This document shows, in pieces, positions 55,208-64,000 of a DNA stretch of 64,000 nucleotides (its first letter is position 1; each line of letters starts with the position of its first letter). A program made the translations under genes and the position numbers. Origin of the DNA: Nothophaeocryptopus gaeumannii (Eukaryota; Ascomycota; Dothideomycetes; Mycosphaerellales; Mycosphaerellaceae); contig JASISA010000025.1 in the NCBI GenBank assembly GCA_031771865.1, positions 2,542,001-2,606,000 of the forward strand. The letters are read 5' to 3'. Below the pieces are notes generated by a model. That model was given only the letters and a program-made list of their open reading frames with translations. It was not told the DNA's origin and searched no databases.

Positions 55208-57517
55208 CTATCGCCGACCTAAGTAGGAGCTACCAAAATCATCCAACCAGGCCCGGCCGCCGTTCAAGCCCTGCGAGTTGTTGAGCGTCCGCGCCTCGCG
55301 CTGTGCAGCAGAAACCTTCTCCTGCAAGCCCTGCGCACCAGTACCAATCTTCTGCAGCTGCACCAAGTGGCTGTTGAGGATGCTGACAATCTGTCGTAAC
55401 GGGTCGGCTATTGGGTTGGCATCACCCTTGACGCCCTTGTTGCTCGCCAACTTTGCGCTCGTCTCGTTGATCTCGCCAACCATATCGGTCAAGCTGCCAG
55501 ACAAGTCGTTCAACCGAGCGGCGCAGTTCTCAGCAGTCTTGTAAGTGCGCTCGCGCTCAGCATCGACACCGTTGATGCCGTTCTCGTCGACACCCATGCT
55601 GCCCATCATCTTGTCAACTTCTTCTTCATACTTGTCAAGGAAGTGCTCGATCTCGTTCTGCGTGTGCTCGACATTGGTCAGTTGACGCTCGACTTCGCTG
55701 CAATCGCGCTCAGCCTGGAAGCAGCGCCCGTAGAGTTGGCTGATCTTGGTGCTATTCTCGACAAGTTGACGGTCCCAGATTGACACGCGCTTGGCAAGGG
55801 ACTGGAAGGTCTTCTGGTGTGTGGTGAGCGAGGTCGACCAGGTGGTAAGAACTTCGTCGAGAGACTTGTGAGCGAGACGTGAGCCACCTCCTGGCTGGGC
55901 ACCTGCAGCGCTTGGGGCACCAGTGGTGGTACCTGAGCCTCCACCGCCAGAGCCAGCAGCTGGAGCAGTGGTAGTGCTTGCTGGAGGTGCAGCAGCAGAC
56001 GATGCCGCAGTCGAGGCTCCGAAGAGGCCACTGCTCGGAGCGGAGGTAGTAGTGGCTGCACCACCACCGAAGAGTCCGCTGCCGGGCGCCGAAGTGGTTG
56101 TCTGTGGTTGGGATGTCGCAGTGGAGGATGCGGTGTTGCCAAAGAGGTTGCCACTAGCTGGGGCAGTGGTAGCGGCAGGTTGGGCAGAGCCGAAGAGGTT
56201 ACGCCCAGCTGGAGCGCTGGTAGCTGCAGGTTGAGCAGAGCCGAAGAGACCGCTAGTTGGAGCCGCAGTGGTCGTCTGTGCTTGAGGAGTCGATCTGCTG
56301 CTGCTTGGGAAGAGACTGCCACCAGCTGCAGGCCTGCTGCCAAAGAGGTTGCCACCGCTTGGAGCTGCGGTCATGGTAGGTGCTTGTGTAGTAGCCGCGC
56401 TGGATGCGGCGTTGTTGGTGCCGCCAAAGAGAGTGCTGCCGGTACCAGATGTCGAAGCTGCAGCAGTGTTCGAGCCGAAAAGACCGCTTCCGGTGGGTGC
56501 CGCAGACGTTGCTGTCGAAGATGGCTGTGAGGTTCCGCTGCTTGCATTTCCGCTGCCGAAAAAGCTTGATGGAGCAGGAGCGCTGCTTGTCGTGGTGGTC
56601 GATGGGTTCTGGGCAGCACTTGAATTGCCGCCTTGTCCGAGCAAGCTGTTAGATCCGGGCGCAGCAAATGCACCGGTGTTGCGGCCTGTCTGTTGTTGTG
56701 CGAGGACTGGTTTTGTCCCGAAGATGTTTCTGCCGTCACTGGCAGGCGTGGTTGGGCGCTTCTGTTGGCGTTCACCAAACATGCTACCAGCGGTGCCTGG
56801 AGTAGTAGTGCTCTGTCCGCCACCGAAGAGGTTGCCAGAGGAGCCTGGCGCGTTCGATGTAGCAGTGGCATTTCCGCCGAACATTCCACCTCCAGTGCTG
56901 GCTGGTGTGCTGGAGCCGGTGTTTCCACCGCCAAACATGCCTCCGCTTGGCTTAGAGCCACCAAATAGGTTGCTGCCTCCCGTACTCGCTGCACCGCCAA
57001 AGACATTGGTCTGCTTTGGCTCGCCTGCCGGTGTAGTAGAAGCGCCTGCGCCTCCAAGTCCGCCAAACAGACCACCAGGCTTGTCGCCTTTAGGTGTGCT
57101 GCTTCCGTACTGGTGAGATGTGAACGGGTTGTTCGCTGTGCTGATCTCATTTCCCTTGGCCGTAGCCGCGCCAAACAGAACGCTGCCTGGATGAGCCATA
57201 TCGCCGCCCGCACTTGCTGGTGTTCCTGAGGTAGATTGATTTGATGTCGCTTGCTGTTGTCCGAAGAGTGGTGTGCTTGTACCGCTGCTCGGTTGTTGCT
57301 TGCCGAAGAAGCCTCCTCCTGTTCCTGCTGTTGCTCCGCCGCCGAATAAGCCTGAGCCGCCGGTTGATGTGCTTGTTTGGGTTGGATTTGTAGTCGAGGA
57401 AGACGTGGTGTTTGCGCCGAATAGTGAACTAGAGCCTGTGCCTGAACCGAATGATGATTGTGTTGAGCCAGAGTTCAAGTGGAACTGGAAAGCCGGAGCC
57501 TTATTACCGTCCGACAT
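55208..57517 (-). CDS. NSP1: Nucleoporin NSP1/Nup62, FG-repeat central channel protein
   Basis: 769 residues, single exon; the ATG at 57,517 (MSDGNKAPAFQFHL) fits the family, and the longer upstream frame is non-ATG. Residues 1 to about 540 are Ser/Thr/Gly/Ala-rich with dozens of FG repeats, mostly GLFG-like and FGG types (SLFGAN, LFGGG, LFGSAQPAAT repeated). The C-terminal 230 residues form the conserved Nsp1 coiled coil (HKSLDEVLTTWSTSLTTHQK, then ERDCSEVERQLTNVEHTQNE and NEIEHFLDKYEEEVDKM) that assembles with Nup57 and Nup49 in the pore channel and with Nup82. The FG part forms the transport barrier bound by karyopherins. Long antisense frames across the repeats are shadows. Confidence 0.93.
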   Translation of the reverse strand: MSDGNKAPAFQFHLNSGSTQSSFGSGTGSSSLFGANTTSSSTTNPTQTSTSTGGSGLFGGGATAGTGGGFFGKQQPSSGTSTPLFGQQQATSNQSTSGTPASAGGDMAHPGSVLFGAATAKGNEISTANNPFTSHQYGSSTPKGDKPGGLFGGLGGAGASTTPAGEPKQTNVFGGAASTGGSNLFGGSKPSGGMFGGGNTGSSTPASTGGGMFGGNATATSNAPGSSGNLFGGGQSTTTPGTAGSMFGERQQKRPTTPASDGRNIFGTKPVLAQQQTGRNTGAFAAPGSNSLLGQGGNSSAAQNPSTTTTSSAPAPSSFFGSGNASSGTSQPSSTATSAAPTGSGLFGSNTAAASTSGTGSTLFGGTNNAASSAATTQAPTMTAAPSGGNLFGSRPAAGGSLFPSSSRSTPQAQTTTAAPTSGLFGSAQPAATSAPAGRNLFGSAQPAATTAPASGNLFGNTASSTATSQPQTTTSAPGSGLFGGGAATTTSAPSSGLFGASTAASSAAAPPASTTTAPAAGSGGGGSGTTTGAPSAAGAQPGGGSRLAHKSLDEVLTTWSTSLTTHQKTFQSLAKRVSIWDRQLVENSTKISQLYGRCFQAERDCSEVERQLTNVEHTQNEIEHFLDKYEEEVDKMMGSMGVDENGINGVDAERERTYKTAENCAARLNDLSGSLTDMVGEINETSAKLASNKGVKGDANPIADPLRQIVSILNSHLVQLQKIGTGAQGLQEKVSAAQREARTLNNSQGLNGGRAWLDDFGSSYLGRR

Positions 57518-58149
57518 GGTGATTGTGCGCTCGTGGCAACGAAATCTGCGGTGTCCCGTGTATTGTCGTTTGGTATTGTCGGCGGTGGTGGAGCTTCTAT
57601 TGTTGATGCACAGGCGCGTTTGCGAACGACGACGCGGAGCTACAACTTCACTTCGGAAGAACGGGCCGAGCCGGATACTCACTTTCATCACTCACTCACT
57701 CACACTATCACTGTCACTCTCACCTGATGATGACTGCGGATTGTTTGGAGCAGGACCTTGGGAGAAGTAACAGTCTGGTAGTGAGTCAATGTTTGGTCGG
57801 GGTGGAAGAAACAGTACATTTAGGAAGATAAATTGACCCACGATTATGAGAGAACTTTACTGAGACGTGCATTCACTCCCATTGTGCGGCCCACAGCGAC
57901 ATGTTCCACAACCAATAAAAGAGAGTGCTTTATCAAACGGGATTCACGGACTCGATGTGAGCTGATTCGTAGTATCTCATATCCAGAGTGGATGCTTAGG
58001 GGCTCCTCGAGTTCACATCAAAGCATGCAGCCCGTATCCAGCCTATGCAAGTCCGGCATCATCCCAAACGCCTTTGCTATGCTCGACCCTTCCAGAGCCT
58101 TCATATTCAAAACGCCACATGAATGCCACATGTCCCCATGCCGACCAAT
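57518..58149. other. Intergenic, NSP1 promoter side and UBE2C 3' flank
   Basis: Contains CT-repeat-rich sequence near 57,685-57,725 (CACTCACTCACTCACAC..), likely in the NSP1 promoter or 5' UTR. No gene seen. Confidence 0.5.
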
Positions 58150-58800
58150 TCATTCATCCGTGATGTCTTGGTGTCGCGCAAGGACTTTCTGCTTGAAAAG
58201 AGGAAAGTCGCTGTCCCAGAGAGTGGCAGCCTCGCCGTTGAGCGGTGATGCGCTGTCTTCATGTCAGCTCTCCATCCAATATGCATCTTCGTCGCCAAAG
58301 AGGTTGTACTCACTTGTTGGGCTCACCCAGCAAGCTTTGGATGCTCAACAGCACTGTGCCTGTGTTCAATGCCGCACTCCATGCTCCCTCGCTATTGGGC
58401 CCCGCTGGCTTCAAGATGTCCAAACATATGCGCCCGGAGAAATCGACGTTCGGGTGGTAGATGGGAGTCTTGAAGAGGACTTCTGGAGGAGCATAAGGGT
58501 AGTTGGATGGGTATGATAGGGTGAGCTTGAGGGTCAAGTTCTCGTAGGGCGTGCCTGTCGGGCCTTGGATCGTGGCGTTCCACTTGGTCATGTCGGTGCC
58601 GGAGGGGAAGGCAGAGATGCCTGCGGTTGGTGAGGTCATGAGATTCATGAGTTCAGATTGAAGGCTATCACATCGTCGTCAGTGATCCAATCCTAGTGGA
58701 GGATTGCCGACACGCACCGCTTCACGACATTGCCATTGTTCGCAGGCCGCGCTGCACTACTTCCGGCTTTAGCTTGGTGGATGGATGGAGGAGAAGACAT
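58150..58800 (-). CDS. UBC11: Ubiquitin-conjugating enzyme E2 C, APC/C partner (UBE2C/UbcP4/Ubc11 type)
   Basis: Exons 58,800-58,718, 58,664-58,314 and 58,252-58,150, introns of 53 and 61 nt, frame kept, 178 residues. The N-terminal extension (MSSPPSIHQAKAGSS) precedes KRLQSELMNLMTSPTAGISA; MNLM and the extension are marks of the E2-C group that loads ubiquitin for the anaphase-promoting complex to destroy cyclins. The UBC core shows PTGTPYENLTLKLTLSYPSN, the HPN tripeptide in IYHPNVDF, active-site Cys about residue 108 in SGRICLDIL, and LLSIQSLLGEPNNASPLNGE. After LDILK there is a stretch of about nine extra residues (PAGPNSEGA) where the family usually has only two. The C-terminus (KVLARHQDITDE) is normal. 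Confidence 0.92.
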
Positions 58801-59340
58801 GGCTGCAGTATCCAACCTGTTGGCCATGCTTGATTATGTCGCAGAAGAGGTCGAGGGAAGTAGATAAGGTCCAGAAATTAGGTGTTGAAGTGATCGCTGG
58901 TGGTGACTCCGGTGGCCGTTCTCTCCCCGGTAGTAGTACAGTGAATGTTGTGTCGTCTTGGTAGCTGCTGGTACACTAGAATACAAGCTGGATATGTATG
59001 TAGCTTGGGTGGTGCTGTGCAGTGTTTGGACAAAGCTCTGAGTCGGGAAGATGGAAGACGGAAGGCTGGGTGTTCATGCGAGTGAGATCGAGACTCGAAG
59101 CGCTCTTGCCTCTGGCGACGCTCGTGGTTGCTAGGGTAAACAAAAGGCTTGGCACGACCATCGCGCCGACTCCCCGACACCACTTCTTTCGCGCCAGCGA
59201 CGTGAAAGATGAAACACATCTCCCTTTGTGCAAGACTCCTCTGCTTTGATGCGATGACAGTAGCTGTTAACATTTCAACCATATAACGCTCACTGCCACG
59301 AACACAACATTCAGCAGCGGAGTGATCGAGAGCAGACAAT
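58801..59340. other. Intergenic, UBE2C promoter
   Basis: Divergent promoter region between the E2 gene and the F-box-like relic. No motif recognised beyond AT/CT-rich patches. Confidence 0.45.
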
Positions 59341-60503
59341 ATGCTCCAACACGCGTCCACGGCCTGTGTGACCTCTGCAACAATCTCGAAGCGCCTAGCT
59401 CACACTGCAGTCTTACGGTTCCAAATGCCTCGCAAGAAGGAGGAACAGATGGCCCTTGAATATCGGCAGTGCCGATCTAAGCGAACGCAAGTCACAACCA
59501 CAGACGTGCTCGCCCGTCGGTCAGCAGCTCCCTTTCACCCGTCAGTCGCCGCATGGGCCGCTTCCGAGTACCACACGAGTGATCCCAAATATCTCAGTGC
59601 GAGCGAAGCCTCGTCAAAATTTCAACAGGCTCGCGCCTACGCGTACAGATGTATCCGGGAAATACTACAGAATGGTCGTTCTGCAACGGGACACTGATCA
59701 AGACGATGCCCACCCTCAGCAGGAGGATAATCGGCACTCATGGGGATTCTTGCGTCTTCCCGCCGAACTACGGATCCAGATATACGAGCTAGCGCTACAG
59801 GCACAACCTCGACTTGTCTTGAAAAACAAGCATCCGCTGCGGTTGCTCGCAAATACACCGGGACCTTGAAAGCTCTGTACCGCGGCCTGGACTCAGTCAT
59901 TCCCCTTGGACTGCTTTGGACATGCCGTCAGATTCAAGGGGAAGCCCTGGATGTGCTTGGAGACAACTTCTGGGAAACATTCAGACTTGAGCTGCACGAC
60001 TCTCCCGAGGGCCCGAGCATTCGTCAGATGATTTCGACAATGCCGAACATCCTAGTCAAATTCGACCATGTCGAGATTTCCTCTTCAGGAGCCAAAACGA
60101 GAGCTTACTTTGATGGGCATCAATGATGGGTACGATTTCGGGCAGGCCAGGAACCAGACCTCCGTGATACCGAAGTCGTCCATCCTAGTCGGAATCGCAA
60201 GCTCTACTTTTCAGCATATAGCCTCTCCGAAGTAAAGGCGATCCAGGCACAGCGTCGGACCTCTGGACAATTGTGCAGTATCTTAGGCCCGAAGAGTGTC
60301 TTTATAAGGAGCGACGGAGTGCCTATACCCTTTTCGCCAAGATACACTCGGGTCTCTTTCAGAAGAGAAATTCCAAGAGAGTGACGATTGAAATGCTCGA
60401 GAAGATGCTGGCTTGCTTGAGGATGAGTGCCCACGAGCAAGTCGCATTTCCTGTGCCGTGTCCGGCGAAGAAAGGAAAGCATGCGATAACGGTGGTGATT
60501 TGA
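59341..60503 (+). pseudogene. Decayed F-box/2EXR-like gene
   Basis: Family features in several frames: SWGFLRLPAELRIQIYELAL (F-box-like opening) near 59,735; after a shift near 59,865, KALYRGLDSVIPLGLLWTCR and QIQGEALDVLGDNFWETFRL; a TGA near 60,125, with open sequence continuing (RKLYFSAYSLSEVKAIQAQR); then a third frame with KRVTIEMLEKMLACLRMSAH ending at 60,503. The first 119 codons from ATG 59,341 are open in yet another relation and may be an older N-terminus. At least two frameshifts and one stop. Same broad family as the intact gene at 17.7 kb. Confidence 0.55.
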
Positions 60504-60918
60504 CTTTTCACATGCAGTGCACACTTACAACCACCTCTGAAGACTTCGCAATGTCGACGATTGCTACCACCGGATACTTATGGCCATGAAACTTGAAAGG
60601 CTCAATGATCAGCAAGCTCAGTATCTCGGACCGCGACTTACATAATTCACAAGGTGACTGCGATACCCCGTTCGCCGCTACGCCGATAGGTTTGTCGACT
60701 CGCAGCATCGCCATCTATAGAACAGATGCAGCAGCAGGCTCGACAACTCCGCGCCAAGTCGCGCGCTTGACCCTGAGTCTACATTCTGTCGGGATATGAG
60801 CAAACTGAGGAAATAGAAGAGATGAAGATCTGGCTTAGGTGGACGCGTCAGCCTCTCACCGTTTGCAAATGGGTATGTAGTCAAGGAAATGCCATGCATC
60901 TGATCCGCGTGCCCACTC
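60504..60918. other. Intergenic
   Basis: No supported gene; 3' flank of the senescence-domain gene. Confidence 0.4.
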
Positions 60919-62493
60919 TCATCTCTTTTCAGGGGGATAAGCAGACGAGCCAGGCTGTCCAAACTCCTGATACCTCGGCGGCGCACTGTTCCCGAAACTC
61001 GCCGGGTCATACGCTCCCTGCGTAGGATGATATCCTCCCTGATACTCTCCCATCGTGTTACCAACCCCACCACTACCTCCCTGCTGCTGCTCCATCCTCC
61101 TTTTCTCATCATCTGTGATACTCCCTCCATCACCACCCCCAACAACCACCTCTCCTCCACCCCTGACCTTTCCGATAACCATTCCCTTGGCGACAGATTT
61201 GATCACAGCGCGGCGAGAGACACCTGTCACGTCGATATACACGAGACCGACGTTCTTCACGCCGCCTGCTAGTTGACCCGCGATGGAACCTGCTTCGTCG
61301 CCGTATCTGTGTCCGACGACCGTGGAAGCCGCGGCGCCGCCTGTATTGAGAAGTGTCTTGCCGCTCTCGGCTATGCCATCCATGACGGTGCTGAAAGCGA
61401 TCATGGATTTGTTGAGGAAGCCGGGTTTATAGTCGTCTTTATCGAGTGGATTGCCTTTCTCATCGTAGCCCTTGTGAGGACGTTCTTTCTTGTGCCCGCT
61501 CGCGCGTGCAGCCAAGTTCTGAACGTGACTGCTAATCTGGCCAACCGTTTTGTTGCTTGTGCTTGCGACTGAGGTCGTGAAGGTATGGACTTTGCGGACG
61601 CGTTGGTGGGTTGCGGGTTGAAATTCGAGGGGTTTGGCGACAGGTTTGGTCTTGGTCGTGAAGTTCTCGGCGCCCTTGGTGAGCATGTTGCCGAGATATG
61701 AGCTGCTGGTGACAATCAGACGGGATGCAGTGGCGGCGTTTTGGACGATGCTGCTGTCCTTGTAGGCTGGATGTCTGGCCATGCGAAGATACTCGTCTGA
61801 GACTGGGCGGACCTCAATGCGCTTGCCGTCTTGCGAGATTTGTATCTCGACTGGGTCCTTGGAGCCCGGACGAAGCTTCGCGTCCTCAATGACTTGTGCA
61901 TCCCCTGCGACTTCGCCCACGACTGATCCATCGTCCTCGTCAATCAGCACGATCTCGCCATGCTGCCTGCCTGTCTTGTCGTCTGTGGCGAACCTGCCGC
62001 CTGGGGCATAGTCCGAGGGGTTGTATGCACCGCTTGCCTTCTCGCTCTTGCTTCCTGGGTGTGGTGGCTGTGCTCGCTCAAGAAAAGCCGTGCATTGAGC
62101 GAGGATGGTCTCAAAGGTATCAACATCATCCTGCGTCGCGCCTTGTCCTATCCTCGGGAACTCAATCCTTGTGAACGCTCCTGCTCCTGGACCCATGTCC
62201 CATCTGGGAATCAGATAGCTGGTCGGTGGTTGGTGGTAAACTTGTGTGGTTGCAGGGAGTGGGAGATCGAGCTCTGGCGGGAGGTTGAGGTGGAGGTAAA
62301 AGTCTTGATCGGGAGCTTCGTTCTGAGGGACGGTGGTGCTCAGATCTGCGAATGGCGATGTTGTTGGTACCATGAGAAGGGACAGTGTCTGTGGGCCAGA
62401 TGGGCAGAGATCCTGCTCTTGTCCATCCTGGATGTGGTAGGCTTTGATGCCCTTGATCGCGTATAATAGCTTCGGATCGTCGTGTCCAGTCAT
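60919..62493 (-). CDS. Spartin-like senescence/dehydration-domain protein
   Basis: 524 residues, single exon, true ATG. The N-terminal 200 residues include a mixed region (LLYAIKGIKAYHIQDGQEQD, then LSLLMVPTTSPFADLSTT and a PP-rich part). The C-terminal half has the Senescence domain: RLIVTSSSYLGNMLTKGAEN, a basic linker, DKDDYKPGFLNKSMIAFSTV with MDGIAESGKTLL near residue 370, and VVGHRYGDEAGSIAGQLAGG with NVGLVYIDVTGVSRRAVIKS. These Gly/Ala-rich amphipathic helices bind lipid droplets or membranes in spartin. The tail is Gly/Gln/Pro-rich (GEYQGGYHPTQGAY) and low in complexity. A role in lipid-droplet turnover or stress is inferred from the family. Confidence 0.85.
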   Translation of the reverse strand: MTGHDDPKLLYAIKGIKAYHIQDGQEQDLCPSGPQTLSLLMVPTTSPFADLSTTVPQNEAPDQDFYLHLNLPPELDLPLPATTQVYHQPPTSYLIPRWDMGPGAGAFTRIEFPRIGQGATQDDVDTFETILAQCTAFLERAQPPHPGSKSEKASGAYNPSDYAPGGRFATDDKTGRQHGEIVLIDEDDGSVVGEVAGDAQVIEDAKLRPGSKDPVEIQISQDGKRIEVRPVSDEYLRMARHPAYKDSSIVQNAATASRLIVTSSSYLGNMLTKGAENFTTKTKPVAKPLEFQPATHQRVRKVHTFTTSVASTSNKTVGQISSHVQNLAARASGHKKERPHKGYDEKGNPLDKDDYKPGFLNKSMIAFSTVMDGIAESGKTLLNTGGAAASTVVGHRYGDEAGSIAGQLAGGVKNVGLVYIDVTGVSRRAVIKSVAKGMVIGKVRGGGEVVVGGGDGGSITDDEKRRMEQQQGGSGGVGNTMGEYQGGYHPTQGAYDPASFGNSAPPRYQEFGQPGSSAYPPEKR

Positions 62494-63418
62494 TGTGCTG
62501 TCGATGTGTCTGCGTGCTGTTGGTGACGGGCGGTACTGAGGAAGTGATGGATTCGAGGGCTACAATCTATGCAATGGGGGAAGGACAGCGGGCATATGAA
62601 CAGACACCAAGGTGGCAATGCGGTCTTGGAAGGTGTAGAGAGCTCTGGTGACACGCGCGAAAAAGTTGGCAGCACAAGAAAGCAATGGGGTCGCTGACAG
62701 ACGGCTCTACTACCGCACTTCTTCCAAGATGTGTGGCGTCAAAACACGACCACACAACTGAAGTGGAAGGAGGAAAGAGGGGCATCGAAGCTGAAGCTAC
62801 GTCAGCGTGGGTGAGGCGCAGCACTGTGCAGTGGCTTGGCGGGCGTCTAGAGGTGTGGCAGAGATGCGTGTGCACTGTCATGGCATTGGTGTCCCTGTGG
62901 CTTTGCCTGTACTACTGCATTGTGCAACAGGAGACCAGAGACCAGAGACCAGAGACCCGAGAACGATGCGCTTTCACATGCATCAGTTGTTTCACTCACT
63001 CACCGCTTGGAAGGCATCTGAGACTGTGTAATCGACGCACGTGCCCTCGCTGACTGAGCTGACTGAGCCGCGGACCGCACTTCGTTCATGCCAAGATCGA
63101 CAAAGACCAACGACTTGGCGTGTTTTTCTGATCATGCGATAGCTTTCTTCGCGCGACAACATCTCCCATGCCTTGTACCGCTGTACTCCGAACTACCTTC
63201 TCTACACCTCCCCCCATTCCAATGTCCCTCTGATCATGCCTCCACGGCAAGGAAACAGCGAGCGCCAACTGAGAGAAGTCTATGCGGGCTGCTCGGAGCA
63301 GCGCTCTTGATTGGAACGCGACACCACGCGCAGCTCATCGAATTTGTGCACGATATTACATGGAGCACTATCGCTATTGCTACGGAACAGCATCCGACCA
63401 AGAGAACGGACACCCAAG
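62494..63418. other. Intergenic, promoter region between divergent genes
   Basis: 925 bp between the senescence-domain gene and the TRK gene, which point away from each other. Short frames only. It contains a short 7-bp tandem repeat, listed separately. Confidence 0.5.
62932..62961. repeat. 7-bp tandem repeat AGACCAG
   Basis: About four head-to-tail copies of AGACCAG, the last altered to AGACCCG. Confidence 0.8.
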
Positions 63419-64000
63419 ATGGTTCAACTACGATTGCCCAATCTTGGGCCGTTGAACAAGCCAATTCGTTTCGTACGCCGACTCTTGCCCGAGTGGAACT
63501 TCATCACCATACACTATACCTACTTCATTGCCACATGTATGGTGTCTGCTCTGATCCTCTGGGGCGCAGATACACAGGAAGGGCAGCTTGCCTTCGTCGA
63601 TGCACTCTTCCTGGCAATCAGTGCCATGACTGAAGCCGGCCTCAACACAGTCAACTTGTCGGCACTCAACACCTTTCAGCAGATATGGCTGCTTTTGCTC
63701 ATTGTACTGGGCTCAGCAATATGGGTATCCATGTTTGTTGTCTGGCTCAGGAAATACGCCTTCGAGAACAAGATCTCGGGCGTGGTCAGAGAAGGACGTT
63801 GGAGGAAACGGTCCGGAAGTCGGAGCAGGTCAAGAGCTCCGTCGACGTCGACGTCTCAATCAATGAAGCCGGACGAAGAGCAAAGGAACGAGAAAGAGGC
63901 GACAGCAGATCAAATTACCGCCGACGAATGGTCAGAAAAGAATCAGGCCTCTGAAGCATCGAATTCGCTCCAGCGAACAGCCACACCGGCGGCACACCGC
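63419..64000 (+). CDS. TRK1: TRK-type high-affinity potassium transporter, N-terminal part
   Basis: Open from ATG 63,419 to the window end (194 codons, incomplete). The start MVQLRLPNLGPLNKPIRFVR and the block EWNFITIHYTYFIATCMV match the opening of fungal Trk proteins. The first membrane helix is followed by the pore-loop region FVDALFLAISAMTEAGLNTV, which carries the selectivity-filter sequence of the first repeat (TEAGLNT), then NTFQQIWLLLLIVLGSAIWV, the next helix, and a cytosolic stretch rich in Ser/Arg/Glu that begins the long loop usual in these proteins. They move K+ inward across the plasma membrane. The family has four M1-P-M2 repeats; only the first lies here. Confidence 0.9.
   Translation, partial: MVQLRLPNLGPLNKPIRFVRRLLPEWNFITIHYTYFIATCMVSALILWGADTQEGQLAFVDALFLAISAMTEAGLNTVNLSALNTFQQIWLLLLIVLGSAIWVSMFVVWLRKYAFENKISGVVREGRWRKRSGSRSRSRAPSTSTSQSMKPDEEQRNEKEATADQITADEWSEKNQASEASNSLQRTATPAAHR

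Noticed and set aside
55678..57213. Long antisense frames (up to 255 residues) across the NSP1 gene
   Set aside because: They lie opposite the Ser/Gly/Ala FG repeats and mirror that repeat composition; the NSP1 strand has a known domain order and a complete start and stop.
1..64000. tRNA and rRNA genes
   Set aside because: Scanned by eye for tRNA-like B-box and acceptor patterns and rRNA blocks; none was convincing. A tRNAscan/Rfam run would be decisive.

Overview
This is nuclear DNA of a filamentous ascomycete. It most resembles a Dothideomycete of the Mycosphaerella kind; that placement is inferred from gene content and style, not from a marker gene. Evidence: spliceosomal introns of about 47-77 nt with GT..AG ends, typical ascomycete genes (SDH4, MPP-beta, NSP1, UBE2C, L-arabinitol dehydrogenase, TRK transporter, HET and WSC domains), and long tracts where CpA/TpG has become TpA, the mark of repeat-induced point mutation (RIP).

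Layout. (1) 1-10.79 kb: a RIP-ruined transposon graveyard holding a Tad/I-type LINE, a Ty3/gypsy chromovirus fragment and a Fot1/pogo-type DNA transposon. (2) 11.9-19.9 kb: intact genes: SDH4 and MPP-beta head to head, a secreted WSC-domain alpha/beta hydrolase, an F-box-like protein and a ketopantoate-reductase-like enzyme. (3) 20.2-26.9 kb: decay zone with a broken HET gene and two eroded protein kinases, plus two intact small genes, one an acetolactate-decarboxylase relative without its zinc histidines. (4) 27.3-30.3 kb: two tandem NTF2-like paralogues and an MFS transporter. (5) 30.9-42.54 kb: a DNA transposon with 38-bp terminal inverted repeats and a 4-bp target duplication, encoding an integrase-type transposase and mostly RIP-mutated. 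It is split by a 6.76-kb chromodomain gypsy element that is not RIP-mutated and whose two 367-bp LTRs read as identical. (6) 42.8-48.1 kb: two secreted-protein genes (one a small cysteine-containing candidate effector) among broken genes (an unidentified gene, a kinase, a HET relic). (7) 48.3-50.6 kb: a Mug/TDG uracil-DNA glycosylase and L-arabinitol 4-dehydrogenase. (8) 51.9-55.0 kb: a broken SRPK-like kinase and a broken GH43 glycosidase. (9) 55.2-64 kb: housekeeping genes NSP1, UBE2C, a spartin/senescence-domain protein and the start of a TRK potassium transporter, with one decayed F-box-like gene.

The window alternates between conserved islands and fast-decaying accessory stretches. Eight separate genes carry stop codons and frameshifts that are not RIP-like; most lie within about 12 kb of the nested transposon. 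I found no tRNA, rRNA, CRISPR array or Starship-type captain gene. The best candidates for something undescribed are the 38-bp-TIR transposon with its subterminal repeats and accessory ORFs, and the recently inserted but coding-defective chromovirus inside it. Splice sites and reading frames were worked out by eye. Family assignments rest on recognised motifs, not on database searches.
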